64,000 nucleotides of DNA from UBA4660 sp034408895 (GCA_034408895.1 JAWXCI010000030.1:77386-141385); one strand, 5' to 3'; counted from the first letter of the stretch, positions 1 through 9,626 are shown. Notes: a model not told the origin generated them from the sequence alone. Numbers and translations are program-made.

Positions 1-394
1 CATCCACAAAAGTGGTTTTCACTCCAAAACGATTGAGCGTTTGTGTAAGAAGTTTTTGTGTCCAGGAATAACAATGCTCAACACAAATAACATGATCACC
101 CGATGATAACTGAGATGTGATGGCAGCAGAAATAGCTGCAGCACCACTCCCGAAAAAAAGTGCGTCTTCGGTTCCCTGGAGTGCCGCTACTTTCTTCTCC
201 AGCAATCGCACGGTAGGATTGTTCCCGCGCGAATAGATGGACATGTCCTTTTCATTTTGTATTGCGGCCTTGTACTCGGCAATGGTGTGAAAAGAAAAAT
301 TGCTGGTGCGGACAATAGGAGGCGCAATTGCGCCATAAGGTTTTTCTTCTTCGCCCAATTGAAACAGGATGGTAGATATTTCTTTTTCGTTCAT
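1..394 (-). CDS. PLP-dependent Cys/Met metabolism enzyme (trans-sulfuration family), N-terminal part only
   Basis: The gene runs off the window edge, so only about 131 N-terminal residues are visible. It starts at an ATG (394) 21 bases after the stop of the upstream permease, so the two are probably co-transcribed. The segment YSRGNNPTVRLLE is the YxRxxNPT signature of the Cys/Met-metabolism PLP family, and FFGSGAAAISAAI follows as the cofactor phosphate-binding loop. The Schiff-base lysine lies beyond the edge. Family members include cystathionine gamma-synthase, cystathionine or methionine gamma-lyase and O-acetylhomoserine sulfhydrylase, and the visible part does not tell them apart. Placement after two amino-acid permeases suggests use or interconversion of imported sulfur amino acids, which is inference. 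Confidence 0.85.
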   Translation of the reverse strand, partial: MNEKEISTILFQLGEEEKPYGAIAPPIVRTSNFSFHTIAEYKAAIQNEKDMSIYSRGNNPTVRLLEKKVAALQGTEDALFFGSGAAAISAAITSQLSSGDHVICVEHCYSWTQKLLTQTLNRFGVKTTFVD

Positions 395-415
395 GGGAAA
401 ATAGAGTGCAATCTG

Positions 416-1723
416 TTATCGCACAGTTTTCGATTTGAACAAATAGTAAAACAAAATTCCCACGGGAATAACCAGCAAGCCGGAGTAGGCACTGGCATTA
501 TCTGAAAGAACGTTCTGCGAAATGAACCATCCCACTACTACAATAAAAATTATGGGTAGCACTGGATAGAATGGAGTTCTGAAGCCCGATTCCTGATTTT
601 TGAATTTTCTCCGTATCATGAAAATTCCTATACATGTAAGTAAGAGAAAAAACCACTCGGTGATGGTTACATAGGTGTAGAGGCTTTCGAATTTCCCCCA
701 AACAAACACTAGCAGTATGGCCCAAACCGATTGCAGGACAATGGCATTTACAGGCACTCCAAAAGTGGGATGTTTCTTTTCGAAAATTTTAAAGAACAAA
801 CCTTCCGAAGCCATTTGATTAATGACGCGCGGTGTGGATAACACATACAAACCAGCACAGGCAAAAACTGAAACTGCAATGAGCAGACCCACCCAGGGAC
901 CCCAGCCTGGGAGTATAGTATCCATGGCCTGGATAGCAAGCGCATCACTTTGTTGTATGGCTGGAATGTCGAGCACCTTCATGTAGCCAAGGTTTGTAAG
1001 CACGTAAATAAGTGCGACTGCCGATGAACCCACGAGCATGGCAATGGGGACATTTCTTTTCGGGTTAATGGCATCACCGCTTAAAAAACTTGCATTATGC
1101 CAGCCGGTGTAGGACCACAACACGCCCACAAATGCTCCGGCAAGCCCACCCTCCTTTGTTGGTATAAGTGCTTGAGCCGAGCCGCTGCTGAAAATAGTTT
1201 GTTCACCGAGGAACAACGCCAGCAGAAGCAATCCGAAAATGCCGAGCATCTTCAACACCGTTCCCACATTGGCAAACCACTCGCTGCTGCGCAGGGAAAA
1301 AGTGTTGAACAAGGTGAGAACAACTATGGTGGCAATTGCCAGCCAGTGTTGATTTTCGGGAGCTACTCCAAAAAAAACGTAAGTGTATTTTGCAAAGAGC
1401 ACACAAAGCGATGCTATGGTTCCTGAAGACACAACGGTGAGCAACACCCATCCATAAAGAAAAGCAGGCATGGGGCCATAAGCAGCATTGAGGTAGGAAT
1501 AAACGCCACCTGCTTTGGGGAAACGCGAACCCATTTCAGCAAACACCAATGCACCGATGAGGGAGACCACTCCGCCTGTCACCCATAGCAAAATCATCTG
1601 GGTTGAATCTGGAACTTTGGCTGCAATGCTCGATGGTGTTTCAAAAATTCCTGAACCAATTGTGCTGCCAATAGCTACCATGGTGAGTGCGAACAACGAA
1701 AGGCCTTTTGCTTTTTGTGTCAT
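416..1723 (-). CDS. APC-family amino acid permease 1
   Basis: This 435-residue protein of about 12 membrane segments belongs to the amino acid-polyamine-organocation (APC) superfamily and should sit in the inner membrane, importing or exchanging an amino acid. The substrate-binding loop IGSGIF is at residues 22-27 in the first helix, and FAEMGSRFPKAGGVYSYL (61-78) is the usual conserved stretch around helices 2-3. The length is normal. It lies 65 bases downstream of a second APC permease on the same strand and 21 bases upstream of the PLP enzyme. The two permeases share the same motif layout and look like an old tandem duplication. Substrate cannot be read from sequence. Confidence 0.92.
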   Translation of the reverse strand: MTQKAKGLSLFALTMVAIGSTIGSGIFETPSSIAAKVPDSTQMILLWVTGGVVSLIGALVFAEMGSRFPKAGGVYSYLNAAYGPMPAFLYGWVLLTVVSSGTIASLCVLFAKYTYVFFGVAPENQHWLAIATIVVLTLFNTFSLRSSEWFANVGTVLKMLGIFGLLLLALFLGEQTIFSSGSAQALIPTKEGGLAGAFVGVLWSYTGWHNASFLSGDAINPKRNVPIAMLVGSSAVALIYVLTNLGYMKVLDIPAIQQSDALAIQAMDTILPGWGPWVGLLIAVSVFACAGLYVLSTPRVINQMASEGLFFKIFEKKHPTFGVPVNAIVLQSVWAILLVFVWGKFESLYTYVTITEWFFLLLTCIGIFMIRRKFKNQESGFRTPFYPVLPIIFIVVVGWFISQNVLSDNASAYSGLLVIPVGILFYYLFKSKTVR

Positions 1724-1788
1724 CTATATTTTGTTGATGGGCGCTAAAAGTAGAGAAAGCACTTTCCAGAGAATGCTCGATGAAGAAG

Positions 1789-3153
1789 CTAGTCTTGCCT
1801 CATGCGCCACTTCCTGAAAAGGACATTGGCCAGCAAACCGGAAGCAATCACCGCAGCAAAGGCCATTGCATTTTTTGGTTCTGCTATCATCACCGCAGCA
1901 ATGAAAAACAAAACCATCAGCACATATATAATAGGTGTAACCGGATAAAGTGGGATTTTGAATCCGGCATGTGGGCGTTCATCTTTTAGAGGGGAATCCA
2001 GCGCTTCCAGTTCTGTTGTTTGCTTTCTAACCCGGAAAATAAAAACTGCAATGCCAGCCAAGAGAAGGAAGACCCAATCGGCCACAGTTACATAAGTGAT
2101 TACATCAGCGAATTCTCTCCAGCCCACCAGCAAGACAATGGCCCACGCTCCCTGTATCACAATGGCACGTAGCGGAACACGGAATTGCGGATGAACTTTG
2201 GCAAGCCATGGAAAAAACAAACCGTCCTCAGCCATCCTGAAATAAATGCGCGGTGCCGTGGCGGTGTAAATACTTGCCGTTACAAAAACGGAAAGTGCAA
2301 TTAGTCCAGCCATCAAAGCGCTGCCGTTTGGAATCACCCTGCTCACTATTTCGGTTGCCGGACTTTCACTCATCGCCAGTTCATTTGGAGACAGTACTTG
2401 CAGATAGCTCCAGTTCACTGCAACATAAATAAGAGTGATAATGACGCTCCCAATGAGCATTGCTCTTGGAATTTTCTGCGCGGGATTTTCAGTTTCACCC
2501 GCCAGTGTTGCCGTGTAATGCCAGCCACCATAGGCCCACATCGCACCCACCATCGCCATTCCGAAATCTTCCCAGCCAACTGATGATTCAAAACTGTATT
2601 GAACTAAGGCTTCCGATTGCTCTGAAAAGAACAACCCAATAATGATGATGATCAGAACGCCCACAATTTTAAGTAGCGTTCCTCCACCGGCAACTGCTTC
2701 TGAAACTTTCGAATTGAAAATGTTGATAGCTGTAAGAATGATTATCGTAGCAACACCCAACAACAATTTGTCGGTGTCAGAAAATCCGAAAAAGAAATCA
2801 ATGTTATTGACGAACGCAATCGCTAGCCCTGCAATGGCACCACTGGTTATTATGGTGAGCGAAGCCCATCCATAAAGAAATGCAATCAGGTCGCCATACG
2901 CTTTCCTGAGGTAGATATAAACTCCACCAGTTCCCGGAAACATGGCGCCCAACTCGGCAAACGAAAGTGCACCCGTCAGTGTGATAATGCCTCCTGCAAT
3001 CCACACCGCAATAATCCAGGATGCAACAGGAACTTGCTGTGCAGTTTGCGATACTGAGAAAAAAATGCCTGAACCGAAACTTGCGCTCACCGCAATCATT
3101 GTCAGCCCGAAAAGGGTGAAGCTTTTCCTGAGCTGGTTTCGAGGCTCGCTCAT
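1789..3153 (-). CDS. APC-family amino acid permease 2
   Basis: This 454-residue inner-membrane transporter is an APC-superfamily paralogue of the neighbouring permease. The helix-1 motif is FGSGIF (residues 26-31), and FAELGAMFPGTGGVYIYL follows at the same spacing as in its neighbour. A longer hydrophilic segment with KQTTELEALDSPLKDERPHAG lies near residues 385-405, before the last two helices, and is absent from permease 1. The ATG at 3153 is only 4 bases after the stop of the upstream hypothetical gene, so translation is probably coupled. Substrate is unknown; import of a neutral amino acid or exchange is the family default. Confidence 0.92.
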   Translation of the reverse strand: MSEPRNQLRKSFTLFGLTMIAVSASFGSGIFFSVSQTAQQVPVASWIIAVWIAGGIITLTGALSFAELGAMFPGTGGVYIYLRKAYGDLIAFLYGWASLTIITSGAIAGLAIAFVNNIDFFFGFSDTDKLLLGVATIIILTAINIFNSKVSEAVAGGGTLLKIVGVLIIIIIGLFFSEQSEALVQYSFESSVGWEDFGMAMVGAMWAYGGWHYTATLAGETENPAQKIPRAMLIGSVIITLIYVAVNWSYLQVLSPNELAMSESPATEIVSRVIPNGSALMAGLIALSVFVTASIYTATAPRIYFRMAEDGLFFPWLAKVHPQFRVPLRAIVIQGAWAIVLLVGWREFADVITYVTVADWVFLLLAGIAVFIFRVRKQTTELEALDSPLKDERPHAGFKIPLYPVTPIIYVLMVLFFIAAVMIAEPKNAMAFAAVIASGLLANVLFRKWRMRQD

Positions 3154-3157
3154 AAAA

Positions 3158-3877
3158 TTAGAGCGTGGATGCCGCGATATTCTTAAGCAGCACTCTTTTG
3201 CTCACCGGCAGAAATGTTTCAGTGAGTGGGAATTGGAAGCGGCTTAAACAAAGGAATGTGGCTGGATTGGGCCAACTGCGAAATTTTTTTAGCAGATTGA
3301 GTTTTATCTGTTCAAACGAATTGGCAATGGATTTTTTTTCGCTGGATACATACTCCACTGCAAGACTGCGGTACGTTTCGCTGGTGACACTTATCATGGA
3401 CATCTTATACTGATAAATGAATACATCAGGCTGCGGTTCTTCGTGCAGTAAAAGGAAGCCCTCGCTGTTGTTCACCGGCATTAAGCCAACAGGACATAGT
3501 TCAATGTTTTTCTCCACGAATTCATAAATCAGTTTTCCTTCATCAAGAGTTTGTTTCATTCCCGGAATGGCAAATTCAAGTATTTCGGTCACTGTACTCA
3601 TAGATGCATCATGGGGCAGGTTGCGCTGCCAGTGGAGTTGCGCCTGTTGAAGATCAATTGCTTCAAGTTCCTTGGGAAACTGCCCTTTTATTTCTTCCAC
3701 ATTTCTTTTAAGCGAAAGAAGACTTGCATAATGCTCCGCCAATTCAGCCATAGGCGGATAGAGTTTCGCTTCAACAAAACTTTCATTGCAATGTTTGAGG
3801 TAGGCGAGCAAGATGTACTTCTTGTATTCGAAATCAAGAAGACCTTCAGTAATCCAGTTTGAACCCAGTGTTTTCAT
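3158..3877 (-). CDS. Conserved hypothetical protein, mostly helical, first gene of the permease operon
   Basis: I do not recognise a named family. The ATG at 3877 was preferred because the open frame upstream has only a TTG (3916) and no better start, giving 239 residues beginning MKTLGSNWI. There is no signal peptide or membrane segment. The sequence is rich in charged helical stretches, including EFDYKKYILLAYLKHC-like and ELAEHYASLLSLKRNVEEIK segments, and reads as a soluble cytoplasmic protein. Its stop is 4 bases before the permease start, which ties its expression to amino-acid transport. The role is unknown. Confidence 0.75.
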   Translation of the reverse strand: MKTLGSNWITEGLLDFEYKKYILLAYLKHCNESFVEAKLYPPMAELAEHYASLLSLKRNVEEIKGQFPKELEAIDLQQAQLHWQRNLPHDASMSTVTEILEFAIPGMKQTLDEGKLIYEFVEKNIELCPVGLMPVNNSEGFLLLHEEPQPDVFIYQYKMSMISVTSETYRSLAVEYVSSEKKSIANSFEQIKLNLLKKFRSWPNPATFLCLSRFQFPLTETFLPVSKRVLLKNIAASTL

Positions 3878-4018
3878 AGTTTGAATTTTATTGTCCTTTA
3901 ACGAACGAAATGCCAAAGTTGATTCATGGCGAACATAAAACTATTGTATGACGTAAACAAGCGCAACCCTTAGCACTTTTAACAACTTGCTTTCAACAAA
4001 TCAGCCTCCATATTTTTT

Positions 4019-4155
4019 ACACATAAGACACGAAGGAAGTAAGCACAGTATGAATGGATTGCGCTTAGTGTCCCTACCGCCTTTGTGCCTTAAGTGTTAA
4101 GAAGCGTGAAGGAACCTTGCTCTCACTTTCCTTACTCCATCACTGCCTTATGTGT
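4019..4155. repeat. Imperfect inverted repeat with internal direct repeats in the 3.9-4.2 kb gap
   Basis: The gap between the permease operon and the DUF6913 gene is about 300 bases without a gene. Arms of 25 bases at 4019-4043 and 4131-4155 are inverted copies, matching at about 19 of 25 positions with outer ends ACACATAAG and CTTATGTGT. Inside and overlapping are two direct copies of a TGCCTTAnGTGTTAnGAAGCG motif near 4087 and 4145. A related solo arm occurs at about 58527-58572. It looks like a small dispersed intergenic element rather than a gene or terminator. Confidence 0.6.
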
Positions 4156-4214
4156 TATGAAGCGCGATTACCGACACCATTTGGGAAGCTATTATTTTAG
4201 CCGCCCTCATTGTT

Positions 4215-4769
4215 ATGAAGCTCATCAACACGATAAAATACCTGTCTGGAAAACGCGCCTTGAAGAAGGAAAGAGAACCGGTGCGAAACCGCAAAGGCTG
4301 TAATTTCAACTCAGCCGACCGCGTTGCTATTCTTTATCGCGATCAGGATGAATCGTTTTTTAAGAAAGTAAAGGCTTATGCCAAGTACCTGAAAGAACAA
4401 TTCGGAATCAAGAGTGTTCATGCTCTCGCTTTTGTGGACCAAACCATAAAAAAGCTGCCCGTGTACCAAAGCCGCAAACTGGAATTCGATTTTTTCAGTC
4501 GGGAAGACTTGAACTGGCAGATGCGCCCCATTCACAATGTGAAAAATTTTCTTGACCAGGAATTTGACATCCTTCTGGACCTAAGTGGTGGTGACATCGT
4601 GCCTTTAAATTTTGTTTTGAAAGAAAGCAAAGCTGGAATGAAAGTGGGTTTGAAACACAGCCGAAGTGAAAAATTTTGCGACCTCACCATTGACATGGGC
4701 GCACAAACCGGACTCGACAAATTCATAGACCAGATTAACCGATACCTCTCCAACCCGAACCTCCAATGA
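4215..4769 (+). CDS. DUF6913-type conserved Bacteroidota protein
   Basis: This is a 184-residue soluble protein without a signal peptide. Its layout (basic N-terminus, a 'VAILYRDQDESFFKKV' strand-helix, then FDILLDLSGGDIVPL and a C-terminal VGLKHSR/DLTIDMG segment) fits the small Bacteroidota family annotated DUF6913, whose function is not established. Its stop overlaps the dapA start by four bases (ATGA), so the two genes are translationally coupled. This family is often seen next to dapA in the phylum as far as I know, but no mechanism linking it to diaminopimelate synthesis can be seen here. Confidence 0.8.
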   Translation: MKLINTIKYLSGKRALKKEREPVRNRKGCNFNSADRVAILYRDQDESFFKKVKAYAKYLKEQFGIKSVHALAFVDQTIKKLPVYQSRKLEFDFFSREDLNWQMRPIHNVKNFLDQEFDILLDLSGGDIVPLNFVLKESKAGMKVGLKHSRSEKFCDLTIDMGAQTGLDKFIDQINRYLSNPNLQ

Positions 4770-5653
4770 ACCAGCTCAAAGGCCTTGGTGTGGCCATGAT
4801 TACACCGCTGCGAAAAGACCTTACCATTGATGTTAATGCTCTAAAAAGAATAACTGATCACCTGGTTGAAAACGGTGCTGACTATCTTGTTGTTTTGGGC
4901 ACCACAGGCGAGTCGGTAACACTTGACAAGGAAGACAAAAAACTTGTTCTGGAAACTGTTCTTGCCACCAATGCAGGAAGAAAACCTGTGGTGCTTGGAG
5001 TGGGTGGAAACAACACGTATGAACTCACACTTCAACTGGATCGGCTCGACACTTCCGGATTGACTGCTGTGCTTTCCGTTTCTCCTTACTACAACAAACC
5101 AACACAAAACGGATTGTTCGAGCACTATAAGGCACTGAGCGAACACTCCAAGCTCCCCATTGTGCTTTACAATGTTCCCGGCAGAACATCCAGCAACATG
5201 TTGCCCGATACTGTTTTGCGTATTGCATTCGATTGCCGCAACGTCATCGGCATAAAAGAAGCAAGCGGAAACATGGAGCAAATCATGACCATCATAAAAG
5301 AGAAACCAAAAGATTTCATGGTGATTTCCGGTGACGATGCGATTACGTTGCCGCTGATTGCAGCAGGAGCTGATGGTGTGATAAGCGTGGTAGGCAATGC
5401 CTTCCCAAAAGATTTTGGAAACATGGTGTGGCATGCGTTGAAGAATGATTTCAACGAAGCTCGGCAAATTCATTACCGGTTGCTTTCCATAACACAAAAT
5501 CTTTTTGTGGAAGGAAATCCTGCGGGCATCAAAGAAGTGATGGCGCACCTCGATTTGTGCGATAACTATTTGCGGCTTCCGCTTGTGCCGGTATCACAGG
5601 CTACCAGCGAAAAATTGAGAAGACTGTTGATTGATGAAGATTTTATTAAGTAG
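4766..5653 (+). CDS. dapA: 4-hydroxy-tetrahydrodipicolinate synthase
   Basis: DapA condenses pyruvate with aspartate-4-semialdehyde, the first committed step of lysine and diaminopimelate synthesis, in the cytoplasm. The 295-residue protein is full length. Lys164 in GIKEASG is the Schiff-base lysine; Tyr135 in YNVPGRT, Thr46-Thr47 in GTTGE (45-49), Tyr109 in SPYYN and Arg140 match the catalytic triad and the substrate-binding arginine of the E. coli enzyme. The start overlaps the preceding gene by four bases. Another gene of the pathway, lysA, is present at 37.9 kb but is not clustered with it. Confidence 0.97.
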   Translation: MNQLKGLGVAMITPLRKDLTIDVNALKRITDHLVENGADYLVVLGTTGESVTLDKEDKKLVLETVLATNAGRKPVVLGVGGNNTYELTLQLDRLDTSGLTAVLSVSPYYNKPTQNGLFEHYKALSEHSKLPIVLYNVPGRTSSNMLPDTVLRIAFDCRNVIGIKEASGNMEQIMTIIKEKPKDFMVISGDDAITLPLIAAGADGVISVVGNAFPKDFGNMVWHALKNDFNEARQIHYRLLSITQNLFVEGNPAGIKEVMAHLDLCDNYLRLPLVPVSQATSEKLRRLLIDEDFIK

Positions 5654-5658
5654 TCTTC

Positions 5659-6776
5659 TTGATAGCTGAGCCACTCAAAAATTTTTACACCTCAATATTT
5701 CTAACTCAAGTTTCAGGTCTTATTGCCGGTGAGTGGCAATCATTTCCTGTCGATAAATTCCTTGCACACTTTTCAGGTAAACCATGGAATGATGCTGAGT
5801 TGAAAGCGCGTGTGCGAATCATTTCAACAGCACTTCATGCCTGCCTTCCCCAGGAATATAAAAAGCGATTGACATCCTTGTTCCCGCGAGTCAAAAAATA
5901 AAAAGCGGATACTTCGGAGTTTTCTTTCCTGACTTTGCAGAGCAATTCGGTTTGGAGGATTGAGACACATCTATGTACGCGCTGGAGTGGTTTACAAAAA
6001 CAAGCACTGCCGAGTTTGCCATTCGCCATTTTATTTTGAAAGACCCGAATCTCTCAATGCAGCAAATGCTCGAATGGAGCAAGAACCAAAACCATCATGT
6101 GCGCAGGCTGAGTAGCGAAGGTTGCCGTTCGCGATTGCCCTGGGGAATCCGGTTGAACCAAATGGTAAAGGACCCATCGCCCATACTTCCAATTTTAGAA
6201 AACCTGAAGGCAGACGAAGAATTGTACGTTCGGAAAAGTGTTGCCAACAACCTGAACGACATTTCGAAGGATCACCCTCAACTTGCCTTGAAAATTGCGC
6301 AGAAGTGGATGGGTAAAAATGAAAGAACGGATTGGATTGTGCGGCATGCCTTGCGAACACTCCTTAAAAAAGGAAGTACAGAGGCGCTCGCAATGTTTGG
6401 GATGAAGCCACAATCAAACTGTGTGATGACCCCCGTGCAGTTGTCGGCAAAAAACATTTATGTCGGTGATGATTTGAAGTTTTCTTTTCAAATCACTAAC
6501 ACTTCAGCAAAGCCTGAAAAAACAAGGATCGAATACGGGATTACTTATGTGAAAGAAAATGGAAGGACTTCAACGAAAATGTTTTTTATCGGTGAAAAGG
6601 AAGTTGAACCAGGTGAACATCACTACACAAAAAAGCAATCGTTCAAAGAGCTTACTACCCGAAAACATTATAAGGGAATTCACCAACTCATTATCTATAT
6701 CAATGGCATGCCCGGTGATTCTTGTGACTTCTACCTGGAGGATGGTGCTCCGTCATTTCAACTCCGATTGAAGTAA
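5659..6776 (+). pseudogene. AlkC-type DNA alkylation repair glycosylase, disrupted by a frameshift and a nonsense codon
   Basis: Three pieces together spell one AlkC/AlkD-superfamily protein of about 370 residues. Residues from 5659 (MIAEPLKNFYTS) to about 5898 give the N-terminus. In the adenine-rich run at 5893-5904 the frame shifts, and the second frame continues with GYFGVFFPDFAEQFGLED. A TGA at 5961-5963 then stands where the family has Trp (ED-W-DTSMYALEWFT), and the same frame runs to 6776. The middle holds HEAT-like repeats (HHVRRLSSEGCRSRLPWG, LYVRKSVANNLNDIS, WIVRHALRTLLKKG). The last 110 residues form the Ig-like C-terminal domain known from AlkC. It begins 5 bases after dapA. Either a decaying gene or two sequencing errors would give this picture. 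The C-terminal 267 codons could still be translated from the ATG at 5973. Confidence 0.85.
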
Positions 6777-9152
6777 AGAGATGAGCGAGTCGAGTTGGTG
6801 CGAATGTTTCAGCCTGCTATCCATGCGTGCCAGTGTAGTGTCGGAAAGCACCCAGTTCATGGCGAAATCAGTGTTTATCACATCGTCTGGGTAAAGGTTT
6901 ACTTCCATATACCGATGGCCTGAAACTGAATCAAACCCCTGATCATTATTCAACCTATTCAGGTATCTCTTCAAACGCTCATCATTGACAGTAGTTTGCA
7001 TTCCATACGATCCGGCAAGGGTTTGTATTGGTGCAAAAAGTTCATTTACCAGCGGATGAAGTGCTTCTGTTTCCGGTGATGGTTTTGAATTAGAAATATG
7101 GATTACCCTGAATCGAAGCCTAGACCACGCATCGGCAATTTCTTTTTGTTGCATGGAGGTGTCTTTCGAAAGTTTTTCAAACTTCAGCAGCAACTCTGTA
7201 ACTACACCTGCACCGGAATTGTCAAAGTATCCTCCATCAACAAAGTAATCATTGCGAATGCCACCTGCGGGAGATACATAAGGAAAGCGCGCACCCAAGA
7301 TCACAGCCGTGCTTAGATTTATATCTTCATCCTCATGTAGTAGTCCTAATACATCCAACCTCCCGCTAAAGGTAGTTTCATCTATCAATACGTTGGAAAC
7401 AATTGAGGGCCTTGCATCCTGCACACGCGTGGTATTTAGGAACAGGATAGGCAGATCATAGTCGTTCTTTTCCTGGGTTAGAAACCAGCTGAAGGGAGTT
7501 GAGAAGTATCCGTCAAGTTCACCGCCTGATGAGGGATGCTCCAAGCTAGTCTCCAATGCAACTGACCGATCATCAATTGAAATGATAGGCAGTGCTGTGG
7601 TGAGAATATCGGTGCTCAGCATGTTGGAAATGGTATGGCTTAAAAAATCAGAAGCCAGAAATTGCTTTGAAGCATCGAGAAATGAAGATTCGGATTTTTT
7701 TGCCAATAACGAAAAGTAAGTGGCATTACCTACACTTCCACCTGATGCACCGGATAAACAAAGTAGATGATCGGAAAAAGCGCCATCTGTCTCATCATGC
7801 ATTTTTCCCAATACACTGGCCACCCAATATCCCGAACGGGAGGCACCTCCATCGGACAACACAATGTACACTGGGTAAAGGGATGAATCAGCCACCGTGT
7901 CTGCCATCAGGTTACGCTTTTCTATCCAGCGAGTGAAGTATTCGGGAAGCCCTTGCCTCTTGTAATAGGCATTTTGGATATCGGATTTTTTACAGATGCG
8001 CAACTCATGCGGACCATCAGAAAAAAAGCCGAGGATATAAGAAATAATGAGGGTCACCACGAAAATATTGATGCCCATCTTAGAACCCAGACACAGCAGG
8101 ATATTAAAAATACCAAGCAGCACCGAGAAAGAAACCAATACTACGGCAACACTTCCAAGACACACTGTTACTTCCATCCAAAATGAAGCTACAACAAAAC
8201 CCAAAAAGGAAATTGCAGAAAAAAAAGAGAATAACATAAAACTTGATGTGGATTCGTACTTGATCAATTCATGCATTCGCTGATCATCGGGCATTTGCCG
8301 CAATTTGTCTTTCTCTTCAGAGGTGAACAAAGGCAAACTAAAAAATTTCATCCACAACCTATTATTTTTTTTGAACCAGGAGACCGCACCAGATCCATTG
8401 TGTGGAGTAATAGTTTCATCTGACCAAAACAAAACTGAGCGTTTGGCAATGAACATGAATTGCAGAACGGCTTGGGTAAGCATTAACGCAAAAACTTTTA
8501 GCCACACAATTTGTGGAATCATGAGCAAACCAAAAAACATAAACAACAGAACATACCTTCCACTTTTTAGAAATTTATGTGCCCGTTGAGTAGGTTTCAT
8601 TGCTTCGATCTGGCTATCCGCATCCATGTTGTTATCTGCGGAAGTCACCATTCGGTAATCTTCACGTTTCATGAAAAAAATTCTCCGCCCCAGCCTGCCC
8701 TGCACATTAAAAAGGAGGATGCTGATGACCACGCTCAACAACACAACACCTTCCGTAAAAATTTCCGGGTACCGTATTCGAAGCAGTGCTACCTCAATAA
8801 CGGTGATACACAAGTAGCCCATCAGCCTGGGTGTAATGCGCTCTGCCTCATGAGGTATTTCTTCCCTTATAAATTTATTTCTGGAAAAGATGATACGGGT
8901 GGAATACCATGTCACCATGGTCCAAAGCATAAGAGAAACATAAACGGTGAACGATTGCCGCTCGCTGTCAATCACAATTTGGATAAGATCCTTCCCTTGT
9001 GAAACTGACCAAAAAACAAAAGCTCCCAGCACAAGGAAACAAAATGGGATAAAAATTACGCTCATGAATCTTATCCATTTGATAACCAAAAGAATCAATT
9101 CGCGAAATAATTGTCGCGGATTGTTGGCGACCGTTTTGAAAGTTTTCATCAT
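6753..9152 (-). CDS. Membrane-anchored patatin-like phospholipase
   Basis: This 799-residue protein has an N-terminal half of about eight hydrophobic segments (roughly residues 25-50, 70-88, 110-126, 135-150, 200-232, 305-352 and 362-378) and a C-terminal patatin-like acyl hydrolase domain from about residue 425. SDGGASRSG (433-441) is the glycine-rich oxyanion loop. GASGGS (468-473) carries the nucleophile Ser470, and DGGYFDNSGAG carries the catalytic Asp. Patatin enzymes cleave acyl chains from membrane lipids with a Ser-Asp dyad. The fusion to a multi-pass membrane domain suggests action at the inner membrane. Its 3' end overlaps the tail of the broken AlkC-type gene by 24 bases, convergently. 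The lipid substrate is unknown. Confidence 0.88.
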   Translation of the reverse strand: MMKTFKTVANNPRQLFRELILLVIKWIRFMSVIFIPFCFLVLGAFVFWSVSQGKDLIQIVIDSERQSFTVYVSLMLWTMVTWYSTRIIFSRNKFIREEIPHEAERITPRLMGYLCITVIEVALLRIRYPEIFTEGVVLLSVVISILLFNVQGRLGRRIFFMKREDYRMVTSADNNMDADSQIEAMKPTQRAHKFLKSGRYVLLFMFFGLLMIPQIVWLKVFALMLTQAVLQFMFIAKRSVLFWSDETITPHNGSGAVSWFKKNNRLWMKFFSLPLFTSEEKDKLRQMPDDQRMHELIKYESTSSFMLFSFFSAISFLGFVVASFWMEVTVCLGSVAVVLVSFSVLLGIFNILLCLGSKMGINIFVVTLIISYILGFFSDGPHELRICKKSDIQNAYYKRQGLPEYFTRWIEKRNLMADTVADSSLYPVYIVLSDGGASRSGYWVASVLGKMHDETDGAFSDHLLCLSGASGGSVGNATYFSLLAKKSESSFLDASKQFLASDFLSHTISNMLSTDILTTALPIISIDDRSVALETSLEHPSSGGELDGYFSTPFSWFLTQEKNDYDLPILFLNTTRVQDARPSIVSNVLIDETTFSGRLDVLGLLHEDEDINLSTAVILGARFPYVSPAGGIRNDYFVDGGYFDNSGAGVVTELLLKFEKLSKDTSMQQKEIADAWSRLRFRVIHISNSKPSPETEALHPLVNELFAPIQTLAGSYGMQTTVNDERLKRYLNRLNNDQGFDSVSGHRYMEVNLYPDDVINTDFAMNWVLSDTTLARMDSRLKHSHQLDSLISLLQSELK

Positions 9153-9224
9153 CGTCCAAATTTTTCAGAAGTTGTTTTTCGCAAAAGAAAGAAAATGCGT
9201 TTAGGATGTTCAATAAATTTTGTA

Positions 9225-9626
9225 TCAAAAAAAAGATTGCAGTGCGCTAACCACATCAGCTGGACAGCGCAGTGGTTTTCCTGAAATTTTCTCCACAAAA
9301 ACCAAATCGGTCCATGCGCGATTTAACAATTCATCCCCGCGAAAAGTTTCGTAGTCGAAATGGATTTTTGCCGAAGGCATTGTTGCAATTATTGTCCTTA
9401 TGCGCAACTCATCATCGTAATAAGCAGGCTTGATGAAACGAATGTTGTATTCCACAACCGGCAGAAGTATTCCCTCATCTTCCAGTATGCGATACGTGAT
9501 TCCTGCGCTGCGCAGGGCTTCCACGCGGGCCACTTCGAAGTAGATGGCGTAGTTGCCATAATAGCTGTAGCCCATTCGATCGGTTTCAGCATAGCGCACG
9601 CGCAGGGTAGTTTCGTGAATGAGCAT
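9225..9626 (-). CDS. Acyl-CoA thioesterase, hotdog fold (4HBT/YbgC type)
   Basis: A 133-residue single hotdog-fold thioesterase is encoded from the ATG at 9626; the frame is open further upstream but the extra residues are low-complexity and not family-like. The segment RVRYAETDRMGYSYYGNYAIYFEVAR holds the family's D-x-(M/Q)-G-x-x-(Y/H)-x-x-N-Y pattern, with the active-site Asp in AETDRMG. Family members hydrolyse acyl-CoA or hydroxybenzoyl-CoA in the cytoplasm, and YbgC-type relatives work near envelope lipid metabolism. It is followed, 72 bases on, by the patatin-like lipase on the same strand, so a shared lipid role is possible but inferred. Confidence 0.9.
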   Translation of the reverse strand: MLIHETTLRVRYAETDRMGYSYYGNYAIYFEVARVEALRSAGITYRILEDEGILLPVVEYNIRFIKPAYYDDELRIRTIIATMPSAKIHFDYETFRGDELLNRAWTDLVFVEKISGKPLRCPADVVSALQSFF

